64,000 bases of DNA from Pseudoalteromonas luteoviolacea DSM 6061 (GCF_001625655.1 NZ_AUYB01000104.1:1-64000), one strand, 5' to 3'. Positions 49,223 to 59,481 are shown, counted from the stretch's first letter. Notes: generated by a model from the letters alone, not told the origin. Made by a program: numbers and translations.

Positions 49223-50734
49223 ATGTCATTAGCAAAAACTTATACGCGAGCTCAAGTCGGCATAAACGCGCCATTAGTAACTGTGGAAGTACACCTCAGT
49301 AATGGCTTGCCAGCCTTTAATATTGTTGGGTTACCGGAGACCTCGGTCAAAGAATCAAAAGAACGTGTTCGATGCGCGCTTAGCAATAGCCACTTTTTAT
49401 TCCCTGAGCAGCGTATTACCGTTAATTTAGCTCCCGCAGATTTGCCAAAACAAGGCGGGCGGTATGATTTAGCGATTGCTATCGGCATTTTAGTCGCTTC
49501 TGGTCAAATTCAAAATCCAGAGATTCAGCAGTGTGAGTTTTATGGGGAGTTGGCATTAAACGGTGAGATTAGAGAGATCACAGCATTGGTCCCCGCGTTA
49601 ATTGCCGCGACAAATCTCCATCACTGCTGTTATATCCCAAAACCCAATGAAATGATGGCTCGGCTAGTTTCTATGAGCCGCCGTAAAGTTGTTACCTGTT
49701 TGAGAGAAGTATGGGCTGACTTATGTGGGCAGCAGGCTTTGCCATGGGATGAAGAGACTCCATGTTCTGCGGTGTTTACGTTAGAAGCAAATACGGATAT
49801 GAATGACGTTAAAGGGCAAGGGGCTGCAAAGCGCGTACTTGAGATTGCAGCAACTGGCGGACATAACGTGCTTTTTTTGGGCCCACCGGGTACTGGCAAG
49901 TCTATGCTTGCGCAGCGAATGCCTACCATTATGCCTGCGATGGAGATGCAGCAAGCTTTGGAAACAGCATCCGTTTACTCAATTATTGGTAAAGAAATTA
50001 ATCCTGACAATTGGCGGCAAAGGCCTTTTCGTGCACCTCACCATACATGCTCGGCCGTGGCATTGGTTGGCGGTTCGTCAAACCCAAAACCAGGCGAGAT
50101 TTCATTGGCACATAATGGCATCTTGTTTTTGGATGAACTCCCAGAGTATGAACGTAAGGTCTTGGATTCTTTACGTGAGCCAATGGAAACCGGTATGGTG
50201 AGTATTTCACGTGCAGCACAGCAAGTTGATTTTCCTGCTCGTTTTCAGTTGATAGCAGCGCTAAACCCGAGTCCGACAGGCAGCCATACGGATAAACGTG
50301 CCACACCTGAACAGGTTCTTAAATACTTGAGCAAAGTATCTGGGCCTTTTGTCGATCGTATTGACCTGCAAATAGAACTGCCGAGACTTAGTACCACAGA
50401 GTTGCAATCAACCGCATCTGAAGAAAGCAGTGAGACTATTCGTTTGAGGGTTGAACGAGCGTGTTGTTTGGCGCTACAAAGGCAAGGCAAAGTAAACGCG
50501 CAGCTATCAAGCAAAGAGATTGACAGGTATTGTCGGTTGTCTGAATCCGTGGCTGCTTTTTTGGCGAAAGCCACCGACAAACTGCATTTGTCACCGCGCT
50601 CGTATCACCGTGTGATCAAGGTATCTAGAACAATTGCGGATTTATCCGGCAATGAAGAAATTACTTTAAATGACTTGAAAGAAGCGCTGAGCTACCGAGC
50701 GTTTGAACGCTTACTTGCTCAGCTAACTGGTTGA
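49223..50734 (+). CDS. comM: YifB/ComM family Mg-chelatase-like AAA+ ATPase
   Basis: The 503-residue branch-migration helicase promotes homologous integration during natural transformation (ComM), or acts as general YifB. The start at 49223 gives MSLAKTYTRAQVGINAP, matching E. coli YifB; the ATG at 49211 adds four residues. An N-terminal Lon-like S5 fold with PADLPKQGGRYDL precedes the AAA core: Walker A GPPGTGKSM near 219, RAPHHTCSAVALVGG, Walker B ILFLDELPEY and a C-terminal lid with LSPRSYHRVIKVSRTIADL. It converges with an OmpR-type regulator with a 1-bp gap. Confidence 0.94.
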   Translation: MSLAKTYTRAQVGINAPLVTVEVHLSNGLPAFNIVGLPETSVKESKERVRCALSNSHFLFPEQRITVNLAPADLPKQGGRYDLAIAIGILVASGQIQNPEIQQCEFYGELALNGEIREITALVPALIAATNLHHCCYIPKPNEMMARLVSMSRRKVVTCLREVWADLCGQQALPWDEETPCSAVFTLEANTDMNDVKGQGAAKRVLEIAATGGHNVLFLGPPGTGKSMLAQRMPTIMPAMEMQQALETASVYSIIGKEINPDNWRQRPFRAPHHTCSAVALVGGSSNPKPGEISLAHNGILFLDELPEYERKVLDSLREPMETGMVSISRAAQQVDFPARFQLIAALNPSPTGSHTDKRATPEQVLKYLSKVSGPFVDRIDLQIELPRLSTTELQSTASEESSETIRLRVERACCLALQRQGKVNAQLSSKEIDRYCRLSESVAAFLAKATDKLHLSPRSYHRVIKVSRTIADLSGNEEITLNDLKEALSYRAFERLLAQLTG

Positions 50735-50735
50735 A

Positions 50736-51440
50736 CTAAGTCGACAGCATGTAGCCTTTACCGCGTACTGTCACTATGCGCTTTTGATCTTTCTCATCTC
50801 CGAGCTTTTTACGTAGTCGGCCAATAAGGACATCTACGGTACGGTCACTCGGGCTCCAATCAGGTTGTCCAATATCTTCGGATATTTTTGCACGCGAAGT
50901 GGCTTTACCCGCATTGGCGATTAAACAAATTAGCACTTTGTGCTCGGCCTCTGTAAGTCGAGCTTCATCGCCATTAGGGTTGATCAGTGTGCGGTTATCT
51001 GGATGCAGCTTAAAGTCAGCATATTCGATGAACTCTTCCGATTCATCTTCACCTTTGGAGCCTGCAAGGCGCTTATATAATGCGCGCATCCGTAGTTCTA
51101 GTTCCAGAAGGTCTACAGGTTTGCATACATAGTCATCAGCACCTTGGGCGAGCCCTGCAATTCTATCTGCTTGAGAGTCTCGGCTAGATAACATTATCAC
51201 GCCAAGATCAGTTAAAGTGTTGAGCTCTTTAGCAAGCTGCAAGCCGTCAGTGGCTGGTAATACAATATCTATGATCGCCATCACAAAAGGATTACCGGTC
51301 TGTGCTTGCTCCTGAACCTGTTCAAGCGTGCGAGCACCGGTATTATCTACGGTGATTTGAAATTCCGTTTGTGCAAAATGGCTTTCGACTCGTTTAGCCA
51401 ATAACTCGTCGTCCTCGACTAATAATACGTTTATGCTCAT
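50736..51440 (-). CDS. OmpR-family two-component response regulator
   Basis: The 234-residue protein has a receiver domain with acidic pocket E9/D10/D11, phospho-acceptor D58 (IIDIVLPATDG) and conserved K107 (CKPVD). A C-terminal winged helix has RLTEAEHKVLICLIA, SDRTVDVLIGRLRKKLGD and GKGYML. No histidine kinase gene is adjacent, so it is an orphan. Its end lies one base from the comM stop. Confidence 0.93.
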   Translation of the reverse strand: MSINVLLVEDDELLAKRVESHFAQTEFQITVDNTGARTLEQVQEQAQTGNPFVMAIIDIVLPATDGLQLAKELNTLTDLGVIMLSSRDSQADRIAGLAQGADDYVCKPVDLLELELRMRALYKRLAGSKGEDESEEFIEYADFKLHPDNRTLINPNGDEARLTEAEHKVLICLIANAGKATSRAKISEDIGQPDWSPSDRTVDVLIGRLRKKLGDEKDQKRIVTVRGKGYMLST

Positions 51441-51617
51441 GGTTTCGAAACTTATTCAATAATTAATATATATCTTAGCACCGAGAATTCTCGGCTGAGA
51501 ACCATAAGTTATCTATTTTTATATAAAAACTCTAATGAAAATTGACAGTAAATCGTGCGCTTAATAACCACTTATTAAAAATAATGAAATAGTTTTAGCT
51601 ATTTATTATTTGCACAT

Positions 51618-51647
51618 AAAAAAATAGCAGCACTTTAGTGCTGCTAT
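51618..51647 (-). terminator. Strong terminator of the second S9 peptidase gene
   Basis: ATAGCAGCAC (51624-51633) pairs perfectly with GTGCTGCTAT (51638-51647). On the minus strand the stem is followed by seven T. It lies just past the stop at 51654. Confidence 0.92.
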
Positions 51648-51653
51648 CTCTTC

Positions 51654-54107
51654 TTATTTACCGTACATATGTTGCCACCATTGTGGCTCATCTTTTAGGT
51701 GTTTGTCGAAGTAAGCCAGCATAGTGTCCCACCATTGGAAGCGGCGGTCGCGGGCAAAAATTTGGTGATCGGCGCCTTTGTACTCAATCATTTCAACGTC
51801 TTGATTGAGTAATTTCAAAGCAGTGTACATGATATGGCTTTCGCCAACAGGTACATTGGTATCTGCATCACCGTGGATCAGTAAAAGTGGCGTTTTAACT
51901 TTATCGGCATTGAATACAGGACTTTGCTCACTGTATAACTTCATATTGTTCCACGGGTAGCTGTTTTTAGAGGCTTCTGATGAATATAGATAACCCCACC
52001 AGCCATGACCCCAATAAGACGTTAAGTTTGAGATCCCAGCATGTGAGATAGAAGCACTAAACATATCTGTTTTAGTGGCTAGTGTCATTGTCATGAAGCC
52101 ACCATATGACGCACCTAAGTTACCTAGGCGATCTTTATCAACAAACTGATATGAATCTAGAAAGGCTTTAGTCCCCTCAATAATGTCGTCTGCTGCTCGG
52201 TTGCCCCAATCATTGACATGCTTAGCTGAAAAGTCTTGGCCAAACCCTGTTGCACCAGAAGGTTGTAGAACGTAAACCACATAGCCATTTGTTGCCCAGA
52301 AATTAAATGGATAACGACCAGTAAAACCACGTGACACCGGTGATGTACCGCCATAGTAATAAATGAGCGCAGGGTGCTGTTTGGACTTATCTAAGCCATG
52401 TGGGATATACACGCGGCCTTTAATCTCAGTACCTGCTGAATTGGTGAAGTTGAACTCTTCTAATGTCGCGATCTCTGCATTTTTATATGCGATAGGCTTA
52501 GAATCCCATAGCGTTTTTGCACGATTATTTTTAACGCTTAGTTGAATCAACTTCTGCGGTGCTGAAGCTGTAGTACCTGTAGCGAAAACAATCGGACTAC
52601 GCTTGTCGGCAATGCTATACCTATCAACCACATCTAGTTTAGTGTTTAACGCTTTAAACTTGGCCTTGCTTTCGTCATAGAAGTACAGCTTTTTGCGATC
52701 TTCATCTGTAACTTTGAGTATTAAGTCACCATTATTCAGCACTTTAAATGAATCTATAGAAGGGTCAAACTGTTTGCTAAGGGCTTTGACTTGCGCGCCA
52801 TCACTATTGGTCCAATAAAGTTGTGTATCGTAGTTGTTCGCTAGTACTCCGTCTGCCACAACACGACCTGCACCATTATTGAACTCAGCACCGGCAGAGA
52901 TATATATCCCATCATTACCATAACGCGCGTCGTTAAAGGTGCCATATTGGCCAATCACTTTGTGGCTATTATTTTTAATATCAAATTCAACAAGCTCAGT
53001 GACACCATGATAGGGCGCTGAGTAATTTTGCGGATTACGAGAAGCAAGAATGCGTCCGTTTTTACTATCAAAGTCTTCTAGGCTATGGCTTAAATTATGC
53101 TCAGTTACCGCTTGAATCAGGCCTGTGCTGATATCAATTAGAAATACCTGACTCTTATTACGGGCATAAGACCAGCGATCTTCAAGACCTTTTAGGTGCT
53201 TAACTATTTTATCGCCCTTCGGCGCTTGTTTGGTCCAAGTAAAAATTAAACTATTGTCGTTGAAGTACTTGAATCCGCTGGCACCGGCTAGGCCTTCAGC
53301 AATGACGTTTTCTTTTAGGCTCTTAATGTTAAGCGTTTTAAGTTGCTTATTTTGAACAAAAACGAGCTCTTTAGCATCTTTACGCCAATGTACTGTCCCT
53401 GCATTCACACCAGGTAGTCGGTAAATAACGTCACCATCTTCATTGTGGATAGTGGTGTCGTTTAGTGCTTTGTTTCCTTGATTATCTTGATAGTGTTGGG
53501 TAGTTGCAACATAGTAGTTTGCATCAGGAGAAACAGAAATCGCACTGATAGTCGGGGAATCAAAAAGCTGTTTTGCTGACAGAGCTTTGGTTTCTTTGTT
53601 GTTGAAAGTAAGTGTGTCGTGGGCTTCTTTGCCCTTGAATTCCACTGTTACTTTTTTCCAGTCACTGACTTGTTCTGCAATGATGAGGAGCTGGTGATCA
53701 CCAGTTACTGCATTTAGCTGATAATCTGACTTGCTATCAAGAAGTTGGCCATTTAAAAATACATGGCCTTTTTCAATGCCACTTACTTGTAAGGTACCTT
53801 GAACAAAGCGTGGGGTAGAAAACTCCATTTTTAGCGCTTGCAAACCACCCATCGTTAATGCAGTTACATCTTCAAAAGGTTGCCACTTGATGGTTTGGCC
53901 AAATACATCCAGTGATTTTGCATCGCTACTAAGCTTTCCAAGGAGGTTACCCACAATTGCCGACTGGTGACCTGTGTGGTGAGGCTTAGTTTGGATATTT
54001 TGTCCAATTGGGCCTATAAACTGGATATTTGCCGGATCGATTGGCGCTGCGCTCAGTTGCGTAGCTATTGCGGAAAATAGTAAAGTTACCGCTGATTTTA
54101 ATTTCAT
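51654..54107 (-). CDS. Exported S9-family peptidase with N-terminal beta domain
   Basis: The 817-residue protein has a signal peptide (about 1-20, ending LSAAPI). An N-terminal beta-sandwich-like section (about 70-165, with HVFLNGQLLDSKSDYQLNA) precedes the WD40-type propeller. A C-terminal alpha/beta-hydrolase has Ser in GNLGASYGGFMT, Asp in LIHGDADTNVP and His in GADHQIFARD. It resembles dipeptidyl-peptidase/acylaminoacyl-peptidase types of S9. It is distant from the S9 gene at 31976 in both length and sequence, so not a recent duplicate. It is periplasmic or secreted. Confidence 0.91.
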   Translation of the reverse strand: MKLKSAVTLLFSAIATQLSAAPIDPANIQFIGPIGQNIQTKPHHTGHQSAIVGNLLGKLSSDAKSLDVFGQTIKWQPFEDVTALTMGGLQALKMEFSTPRFVQGTLQVSGIEKGHVFLNGQLLDSKSDYQLNAVTGDHQLLIIAEQVSDWKKVTVEFKGKEAHDTLTFNNKETKALSAKQLFDSPTISAISVSPDANYYVATTQHYQDNQGNKALNDTTIHNEDGDVIYRLPGVNAGTVHWRKDAKELVFVQNKQLKTLNIKSLKENVIAEGLAGASGFKYFNDNSLIFTWTKQAPKGDKIVKHLKGLEDRWSYARNKSQVFLIDISTGLIQAVTEHNLSHSLEDFDSKNGRILASRNPQNYSAPYHGVTELVEFDIKNNSHKVIGQYGTFNDARYGNDGIYISAGAEFNNGAGRVVADGVLANNYDTQLYWTNSDGAQVKALSKQFDPSIDSFKVLNNGDLILKVTDEDRKKLYFYDESKAKFKALNTKLDVVDRYSIADKRSPIVFATGTTASAPQKLIQLSVKNNRAKTLWDSKPIAYKNAEIATLEEFNFTNSAGTEIKGRVYIPHGLDKSKQHPALIYYYGGTSPVSRGFTGRYPFNFWATNGYVVYVLQPSGATGFGQDFSAKHVNDWGNRAADDIIEGTKAFLDSYQFVDKDRLGNLGASYGGFMTMTLATKTDMFSASISHAGISNLTSYWGHGWWGYLYSSEASKNSYPWNNMKLYSEQSPVFNADKVKTPLLLIHGDADTNVPVGESHIMYTALKLLNQDVEMIEYKGADHQIFARDRRFQWWDTMLAYFDKHLKDEPQWWQHMYGK

Positions 54108-54233
54108 AGTGTGCGCCTATTGTAGGTAAAATATGCGTTAATATAACATATTAATAAGAATTAATAGGCGCTGTGCGATTAAGTGCCGTACAGCTAAGAT
54201 ATAAGTAAACGGTTATTACGTGAGGAGTAGACC

Positions 54234-55337
54234 TTGTTTTTGTTAATTAGCTACATGTTACTAGCTATTGCGATTTCTTTTATATGTTCTGTGATGGAGG
54301 CAGTGCTGTTAAGTATCACTCCCAGCCACGTAGGAATGATGAAACAGCAAAATCCTGCACTGGCATCGCGAGTACAAAAATTGAAAGATAATATTGATAA
54401 ACCGCTTGCTGCGATTTTAACGCTGAATACGGTAGCACACACGGCCGGTGCCGCAGGAGTGGGAGCTCAAGCCGCAGTGGTTTTTGGTGATGCTGCGGTA
54501 GGTCTAGCTTCTGCGGTGATGACATTATTGGTATTAGTGTTGTCCGAAATCATTCCTAAAACATTAGGTGCGACGTATTGGCGAGGTTTAACTCCGAGTG
54601 TGAGCTTCGCATTAGTTTGGCTAGTTAGGCTATTAAAACCATTTGTGTGGATGTCTGATCAGTTAACAAAACTGATTGGCAAAAAGGGAGATGAGTCCAT
54701 CTATATTCGCCAAGAAATAGAAGCGATGGCGGAGATGGGGTCACAGGCCGGTGCCCTAAAAGAAGAAGAGTCAGCAACAATTCGTAGCTTACTACAATTT
54801 AGACATGCCAAACTTGAAAACTTGATGACACCGCGCACTGTTTTATTTAAGGTGCACAAAGACATGTCTGTACATGACTATTTAGCGGAACACGGCTCAG
54901 TTTCATTTTCACGTGTTTTAGTGTTTGATCAAAATAGTGATGACATCGTTGGCTTCGTGCATAAAAATGACATTATGCTGGCTTATCACCGTCTAGGTGA
55001 AGAGTATAAAATTAGTAAGCTGATGAAGCCACTTTATACGGTTCCCGAAACATTGGCTGCACCGACACTGTTTCAAACCCTACTTGAAAAGCGTATTCAC
55101 ATTGCCTTGGTCATTGATGAATATGGCGATATTCAAGGCATTGTTACTCTAGAGGACTTACTTGAGTCATTGATGGGGATGGATATCGTTGATGAACGAG
55201 AGCAAACCAGCGACATGCAGGCTGCGGCTAAGCAGAAATGGCAGCAACGAGTGGATAATCATAGTCATTTAATAGTGACTGAAAACGAGCCTGAAAAAGA
55301 GGCAGATACAAAGCCAAAGACGAGTGATAAAAGCTAG
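54234..55337 (+). CDS. CNNM/CBS-domain transporter (hemolysin/CorC family)
   Basis: The 367-residue protein has a DUF21/CNNM membrane domain (about 1-165, three to four helices, with LNTVAHTAGAAGVGAQA and LSEIIPKTLGATYW). A CBS pair follows at about 185-315 (MTPRTVLFKV and ALVIDEYGDIQGIVTLEDLLE), then a charged tail without the usual CorC_HlyC domain. Relatives move Mg2+ or Co2+. The start is TTG, preceded by TGAGGAG with 7-base spacing, and nothing nearer has a site. Confidence 0.9.
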   Translation: MFLLISYMLLAIAISFICSVMEAVLLSITPSHVGMMKQQNPALASRVQKLKDNIDKPLAAILTLNTVAHTAGAAGVGAQAAVVFGDAAVGLASAVMTLLVLVLSEIIPKTLGATYWRGLTPSVSFALVWLVRLLKPFVWMSDQLTKLIGKKGDESIYIRQEIEAMAEMGSQAGALKEEESATIRSLLQFRHAKLENLMTPRTVLFKVHKDMSVHDYLAEHGSVSFSRVLVFDQNSDDIVGFVHKNDIMLAYHRLGEEYKISKLMKPLYTVPETLAAPTLFQTLLEKRIHIALVIDEYGDIQGIVTLEDLLESLMGMDIVDEREQTSDMQAAAKQKWQQRVDNHSHLIVTENEPEKEADTKPKTSDKS

Positions 55338-55347
55338 TTCAAAGCTT

Positions 55348-55380
55348 GAAAGCGGACCCTGATAGGGTCCACTTTCATTT
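55348..55380. terminator. Hairpin between convergent CNNM and REC-EAL genes
   Basis: The stem GAAAG-C-GGACCCT (55348-55360) pairs with AGGGTCC-A-CTTTC (55364-55376) with one mismatch, followed by ATTTCT on the plus strand. It serves both convergent genes. Confidence 0.7.
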
Positions 55381-55384
55381 CTAG

Positions 55385-56593
55385 TTATGGATTTGAGTTA
55401 ATCATTCTTTGCCAAGAATGGATCCAACGGATAAATTCGTTGAGCGCTTTTGGTCGGCTAATTAAATACCCCTGCATGAGCAGGCTGAACTTATAGCGCT
55501 CTAAATACTGTAGTTCCTCAATGCGCTCAATTCCCTCAGCGACAATATCAAGATGCTCATTTTGTGCAATATCGATTAGGCTATCTACTAGCACTTGAGA
55601 GAATCGATCTGACTCGATATAAGTAATTAACGAGCGGTCTATTTTTATTTCAGTAAACGGGAGCGTTTTGAGCTGCTGTAAATTAGTGAAACCAGTGCCA
55701 AAATCGTCTAGCGCCAGATCAAACCCGCGCAGACGCAAGCGATTTATTGTTTCAAGTTGGACATTGGAAATAATTGGCTGGTTCTCCGTTATCTCTACGA
55801 TAACTTCCTGAGGTTTTAAACGGTTCAATTCTAGAATCAAAGCCAGCTTATCGGGGCAACTTGTATCATTGAGTTGAATAGGGGAGAGATTAAAAGCCAA
55901 TTTAAATGGGTAGTTTAACTCATTGCGGATACGCTGAAATTCATTGGCTGCCTTTTCGAAAAGCTGAAAGGTCAGCAAGTTTACGAGGTCTAAATCTTCT
56001 GCTACGCCGATAAAGCGTTTTGGCAGCATCACTTGCCCTTCTTCTTTGGACACGATTCTGGCCAACACCTCAATACTTTTTATTTGTTTGGTGCCTCTAT
56101 GCACTTTAGGTTGATAAAAAGGAGTTATTTCATGGTGGCTGATCGCTTCAAGTAAACGGTCCTCGGTGATTGGTTGTTCGTAAGTTTCCTCAACTCCCAC
56201 AAAGCTATCGAGTTTTTTCAATGTCCTTTCTACATCAATAAGCTGGACGGGCTTTGCGATATTACCAATCAAGTGTGTATTGTGCTGTCTAGCTAAATTG
56301 GCCGCAAGATCAATAATTCTATTTTCCATTTCAGAAATGATAATGATGCCGCCTGGGTAGCGTAGTTCCCCCAAGTGGCGAATAAATTCCATTCCATCCA
56401 TTTCTGGCATGTTTAGATCGGTAAATATAGCGTCAAACTGATGGGTAGATTGACGCATTTTTTCCAGTGCTTTTACAGCGCTATTAACGACAGTGACATG
56501 CTCAACGTCTAGCTCAGATAATATCGCCTGCATTACGATTAAAATTGCTTGTGAATCATCAACGACCAGTATACGTCGGCTACGATCTTTCAT
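55385..56593 (-). CDS. REC-EAL response regulator, c-di-GMP phosphodiesterase
   Basis: The 402-residue protein has an N-terminal receiver with phospho-acceptor D59 (IFTDLNMPEMDG) and K114. A C-terminal EAL domain (about 145-395) carries EVLARI in place of EALLR, NLSPIQL, IVEITEN, DDFGTG, KIDRSL and AEGIER. The substitution of Ala by Val is common, and the catalytic Glu, Asn, Glu, Asp-Asp and Lys are kept, so activity is likely. AGGAAAC lies before the ATG. No partner kinase is adjacent. Confidence 0.92.
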   Translation of the reverse strand: MKDRSRRILVVDDSQAILIVMQAILSELDVEHVTVVNSAVKALEKMRQSTHQFDAIFTDLNMPEMDGMEFIRHLGELRYPGGIIIISEMENRIIDLAANLARQHNTHLIGNIAKPVQLIDVERTLKKLDSFVGVEETYEQPITEDRLLEAISHHEITPFYQPKVHRGTKQIKSIEVLARIVSKEEGQVMLPKRFIGVAEDLDLVNLLTFQLFEKAANEFQRIRNELNYPFKLAFNLSPIQLNDTSCPDKLALILELNRLKPQEVIVEITENQPIISNVQLETINRLRLRGFDLALDDFGTGFTNLQQLKTLPFTEIKIDRSLITYIESDRFSQVLVDSLIDIAQNEHLDIVAEGIERIEELQYLERYKFSLLMQGYLISRPKALNEFIRWIHSWQRMINSNP

Positions 56594-56824
56594 AGTTTCC
56601 TATCCCTAGGGCTAATTTCACAGTAGAAGTCTATGCTTGTGTCGGCAACGCGAAGCTTAACTCACTCACAATCTATCACGCTTTAGTTACAAAGAGGTCG
56701 TAACAGGCTCTGCTTGCACAACACACTAAGCGTAGTACAAGTTGGCAATAATTCACTCATTGTCTCTTCAATCGAAACCCTGAATTTAGGATAATAGAAA
56801 AAACTTTACTTAATTATACGTGCA

Positions 56825-57838
56825 ATGGTCAGAATTGAATTGCCAATTGATGGCATGACGGTATCAGTGATAGTAAATCGTCATAACGTGGTCCAAGTAT
56901 TTAAAGAACAGCAGTCAATACCGATAGATGAGGATAATGTGCATCACCTAGAGGTAGATCTGGGTCAAAGCAAGTTGCAGTTAAACACCGAGCAGCTTTC
57001 TCAAAACTTGTTGGCGGTTGCAATTAATCAGTCGCCATGGCGATGGGTTGAAGTGCCAAATGGCAACGAAGATCGCAAGGGAAATTGGCTCGGCTTAGCT
57101 GCTCTAGGGTTTAAATTATTTAAAAGTGCGAAAGTAGTTAAAGCGGCTTTGATTGGAGCATCCGTTGCCGGATATGCGTGGCTATTTTCATGGCAGTTCG
57201 CATTGATGCTGGTGGCTTGTTTGGTTGTTCATGAATACGGACATGTGCGGGCTATGAAGTATTTTGGTCTTAAAACCAAAGGCTTTTATCTTATTCCCTT
57301 TGTGGGTGGCCTTGCTATGAGTGAAGATAAAATGAGTACGCGTTGGCAAAATGTAATCATTTCCTTAATGGGCCCTGCTTTCGGGTTATTTACCTCAATA
57401 CTGGGGGTGGTGCTTTACTACGCAACGGGGGCTGAAATTTTTGCAGGGGTTGCGGTACTGAGCGCGCTTTTAAATCTATTTAATTTATTGCCAATTTTGC
57501 CACTGGATGGGGGACATGTATTAAAAAGCATCAGCTTTTCAATGCGCTCTTGGATTGGTCTACTGGCTTGTTTAGGAGGTTTAGCGTTAGGTCTTTGGGT
57601 AAGTTATGTATATGGGCTTATGCTACTGGCATTTTTCATCTTTATAGGCAGTATTGAAATCCTGTTAGAGTGGCGAATGCGTCATCAAACGCACTTGTTA
57701 CCACTTGACCGGTATGGTCAAGTGGTCTCTGCTGCTTTATATGTGCTGGTGGCTGTTGGTCATATTGCCGTTATGTGGCATTTCGCTGACTCCGAGAATG
57801 TCATCTTGAGCCTGCCAGTAAAAGTGTTGTCGAGTTAA
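56825..57838 (+). CDS. Site-2 protease-like M50 family membrane protein
   Basis: The 337-residue protein has a soluble N-terminal domain (about 1-85) and several membrane helices. The zinc motif HEYGH spans 136-140 and the second motif LPLDGGH has D228. These define M50 peptidases. The N-terminal beta domain rather than a PDZ resembles the SpoIVFB/YdcA-like branch. The target is unknown; intramembrane cleavage is inferred. The start has no clear ribosome site; an internal start would lose conserved residues. The stop overlaps that of the AtoE-type gene by 4 bp. Confidence 0.88.
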   Translation: MVRIELPIDGMTVSVIVNRHNVVQVFKEQQSIPIDEDNVHHLEVDLGQSKLQLNTEQLSQNLLAVAINQSPWRWVEVPNGNEDRKGNWLGLAALGFKLFKSAKVVKAALIGASVAGYAWLFSWQFALMLVACLVVHEYGHVRAMKYFGLKTKGFYLIPFVGGLAMSEDKMSTRWQNVIISLMGPAFGLFTSILGVVLYYATGAEIFAGVAVLSALLNLFNLLPILPLDGGHVLKSISFSMRSWIGLLACLGGLALGLWVSYVYGLMLLAFFIFIGSIEILLEWRMRHQTHLLPLDRYGQVVSAALYVLVAVGHIAVMWHFADSENVILSLPVKVLSS

Positions 57839-59148
57839 ACAAAACTCAATACAACGGCAATAATAATGCCTGTGACAACGAGTTGGAGCAGGCAAAATCC
57901 CATGATATCTCGTGCTTTCAGCCCCGCAATAGCCAACACTGGCAAAGCCCAAAATGGTTGAATTAGGTTTGTCCATGCATCACCCCATGCTACAGCCATA
58001 GCCACGCGCGCAATATCTGCTTCTAGTGCTTGTGCAGCGGGAATAACAATGGGGGCTTGTACTGCCCATTGTCCTCCACCAGAGGGCACAAAAATATTGA
58101 CTAGCCCGGCGCTTAAAAAACTCCAAAAGGGTAAGGTCTGAGCGCTGCTCACTGATACAAATCCCGCAGAAATTTGCTCCGCCAGCCCCGTTTTTACCAT
58201 TATAGCCATGATGCCTGCATAGAATGGGAACTGAATGACAATACCTGCTCCACCTTTAATGGCTTGTTGTAGGCTGTGCAGAATATTGGCGGCAGAACCG
58301 TGCAGTAAAATTGCCAAAAACATAAAGGTCGCAATGATAATATTCAGATTAAGCCCCCCATTCTGTATCAAGAAGTAATGGACTAAATAACCACACCCAA
58401 GTAATCCGATCAGCCCACCGAGTAAGCGACTATTTTCTAGCTTCTCGGCCGGTGTCAGTTGTGTGTTAGGCGTTGGTTTTGGTACCTCCGCTAGTTTTTC
58501 TTTATCTACCAAAACTTGTTCATGTTTAGGAGGAAGCATAGCGCGATTTAGAAGCGGCAAAACAATCAACATCGAAGCTAATAGAATCAAATTGAAATAA
58601 GAAAATATGGTCTCACTGGTAGGTAAGATTCCTATTTGCTCTTGGGCAAAATGTCCACTTGATGCGATAGTGAGAGGCACTGAGCCTGCTAAACCTCCAT
58701 GCCAGACGATGAATCCTGAGTATGCGCTGGCAACCAGTACTCGATAGTCAACAGCCATATTTCTGGCTAGTGCTTTTGCGAACAAGGCGCCTACAACCAA
58801 GCCAAAGCCCCAGTTTAACCAACTAGCAATCATTGAAACTAATGTCACCAAGATAATGGCTTGGGTTGGAGTTTTTGCACAGCTGGCTAAGATATCTAAT
58901 AATTTGCCACACAGCCGTGTGTTTGCGAGCATAAAACCCGCAATCAGCACAAAGAGCATTTGCATTGCAAAAGTCAGCAGGTTCCATAAACCTTGCCCCC
59001 AAATTTGTACGGTTTCAACTGGGGTCGATGGTGTAAAAACGACCGCCATTGCCATTACAAACAAAGTGAGTAGGGTGACAAAGACAAACGGGTCAGGCAA
59101 ATAATGCTCAACGAGGCGACTTAGCGGCCTAGTTAATTTGTTTAACAT
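57835..59148 (-). CDS. atoE: Short-chain fatty acid transporter, AtoE-like
   Basis: The 437-residue protein with about 11-12 membrane helices fits TIGR00366/COG2031. Diagnostic segments are LVEHYLPDPFVFVTLLTLF, SWLNWGFGLVVGALFAK, GFIVWHGGLAGSVPLTIA, IVIQFPFYAGIMAIM and FVPSGGGQWAVQAPI. E. coli AtoE is thought to import short-chain fatty acids. No ato catabolic genes are nearby. GGATTTTAGC precedes the ATG. Confidence 0.9.
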   Translation of the reverse strand: MLNKLTRPLSRLVEHYLPDPFVFVTLLTLFVMAMAVVFTPSTPVETVQIWGQGLWNLLTFAMQMLFVLIAGFMLANTRLCGKLLDILASCAKTPTQAIILVTLVSMIASWLNWGFGLVVGALFAKALARNMAVDYRVLVASAYSGFIVWHGGLAGSVPLTIASSGHFAQEQIGILPTSETIFSYFNLILLASMLIVLPLLNRAMLPPKHEQVLVDKEKLAEVPKPTPNTQLTPAEKLENSRLLGGLIGLLGCGYLVHYFLIQNGGLNLNIIIATFMFLAILLHGSAANILHSLQQAIKGGAGIVIQFPFYAGIMAIMVKTGLAEQISAGFVSVSSAQTLPFWSFLSAGLVNIFVPSGGGQWAVQAPIVIPAAQALEADIARVAMAVAWGDAWTNLIQPFWALPVLAIAGLKARDIMGFCLLQLVVTGIIIAVVLSFV

Positions 59149-59481
59149 GCTAAAATCCTGTTATTGTTATTTGAATTATCTGGTTTGCTCGGGAAAGACT
59201 ACAGCACAAAATATTCAATGCAAAGACGGTAGTCTTGCGCGACAGTGCAGTTAGTTATTTCAAGTAATATAACTAAGAAAAACACTAAAAGTTAGTGTTT
59301 TACACCAAAAAACTGAAATGCTTATATGAAGGTTTGTTTTTAAGTTTTTGATTTTATTAGCTTAATGACTTTGGCACACAATGTGTTTGCAGTATTAGAT
59401 ATATTGTTTAAGTAGAAAATCTACCACATTACTGACATAAGGATGTCGGCAGTGATAGAAATACAACTAAGAGAGGTATCT
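59149..59481. promoter_or_regulatory. Divergent intergenic region with a perfect palindrome
   Basis: This is 333 bp with no gene. A perfect 10-bp inverted repeat (AAAACACTAA 59279-59288 and TTAGTGTTTT 59292-59301) with a 3-base gap lies in the middle of the divergent region. It could be an operator for atoE or the downstream gene; a terminator is less likely here because both flanking genes point away. Confidence 0.5.
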
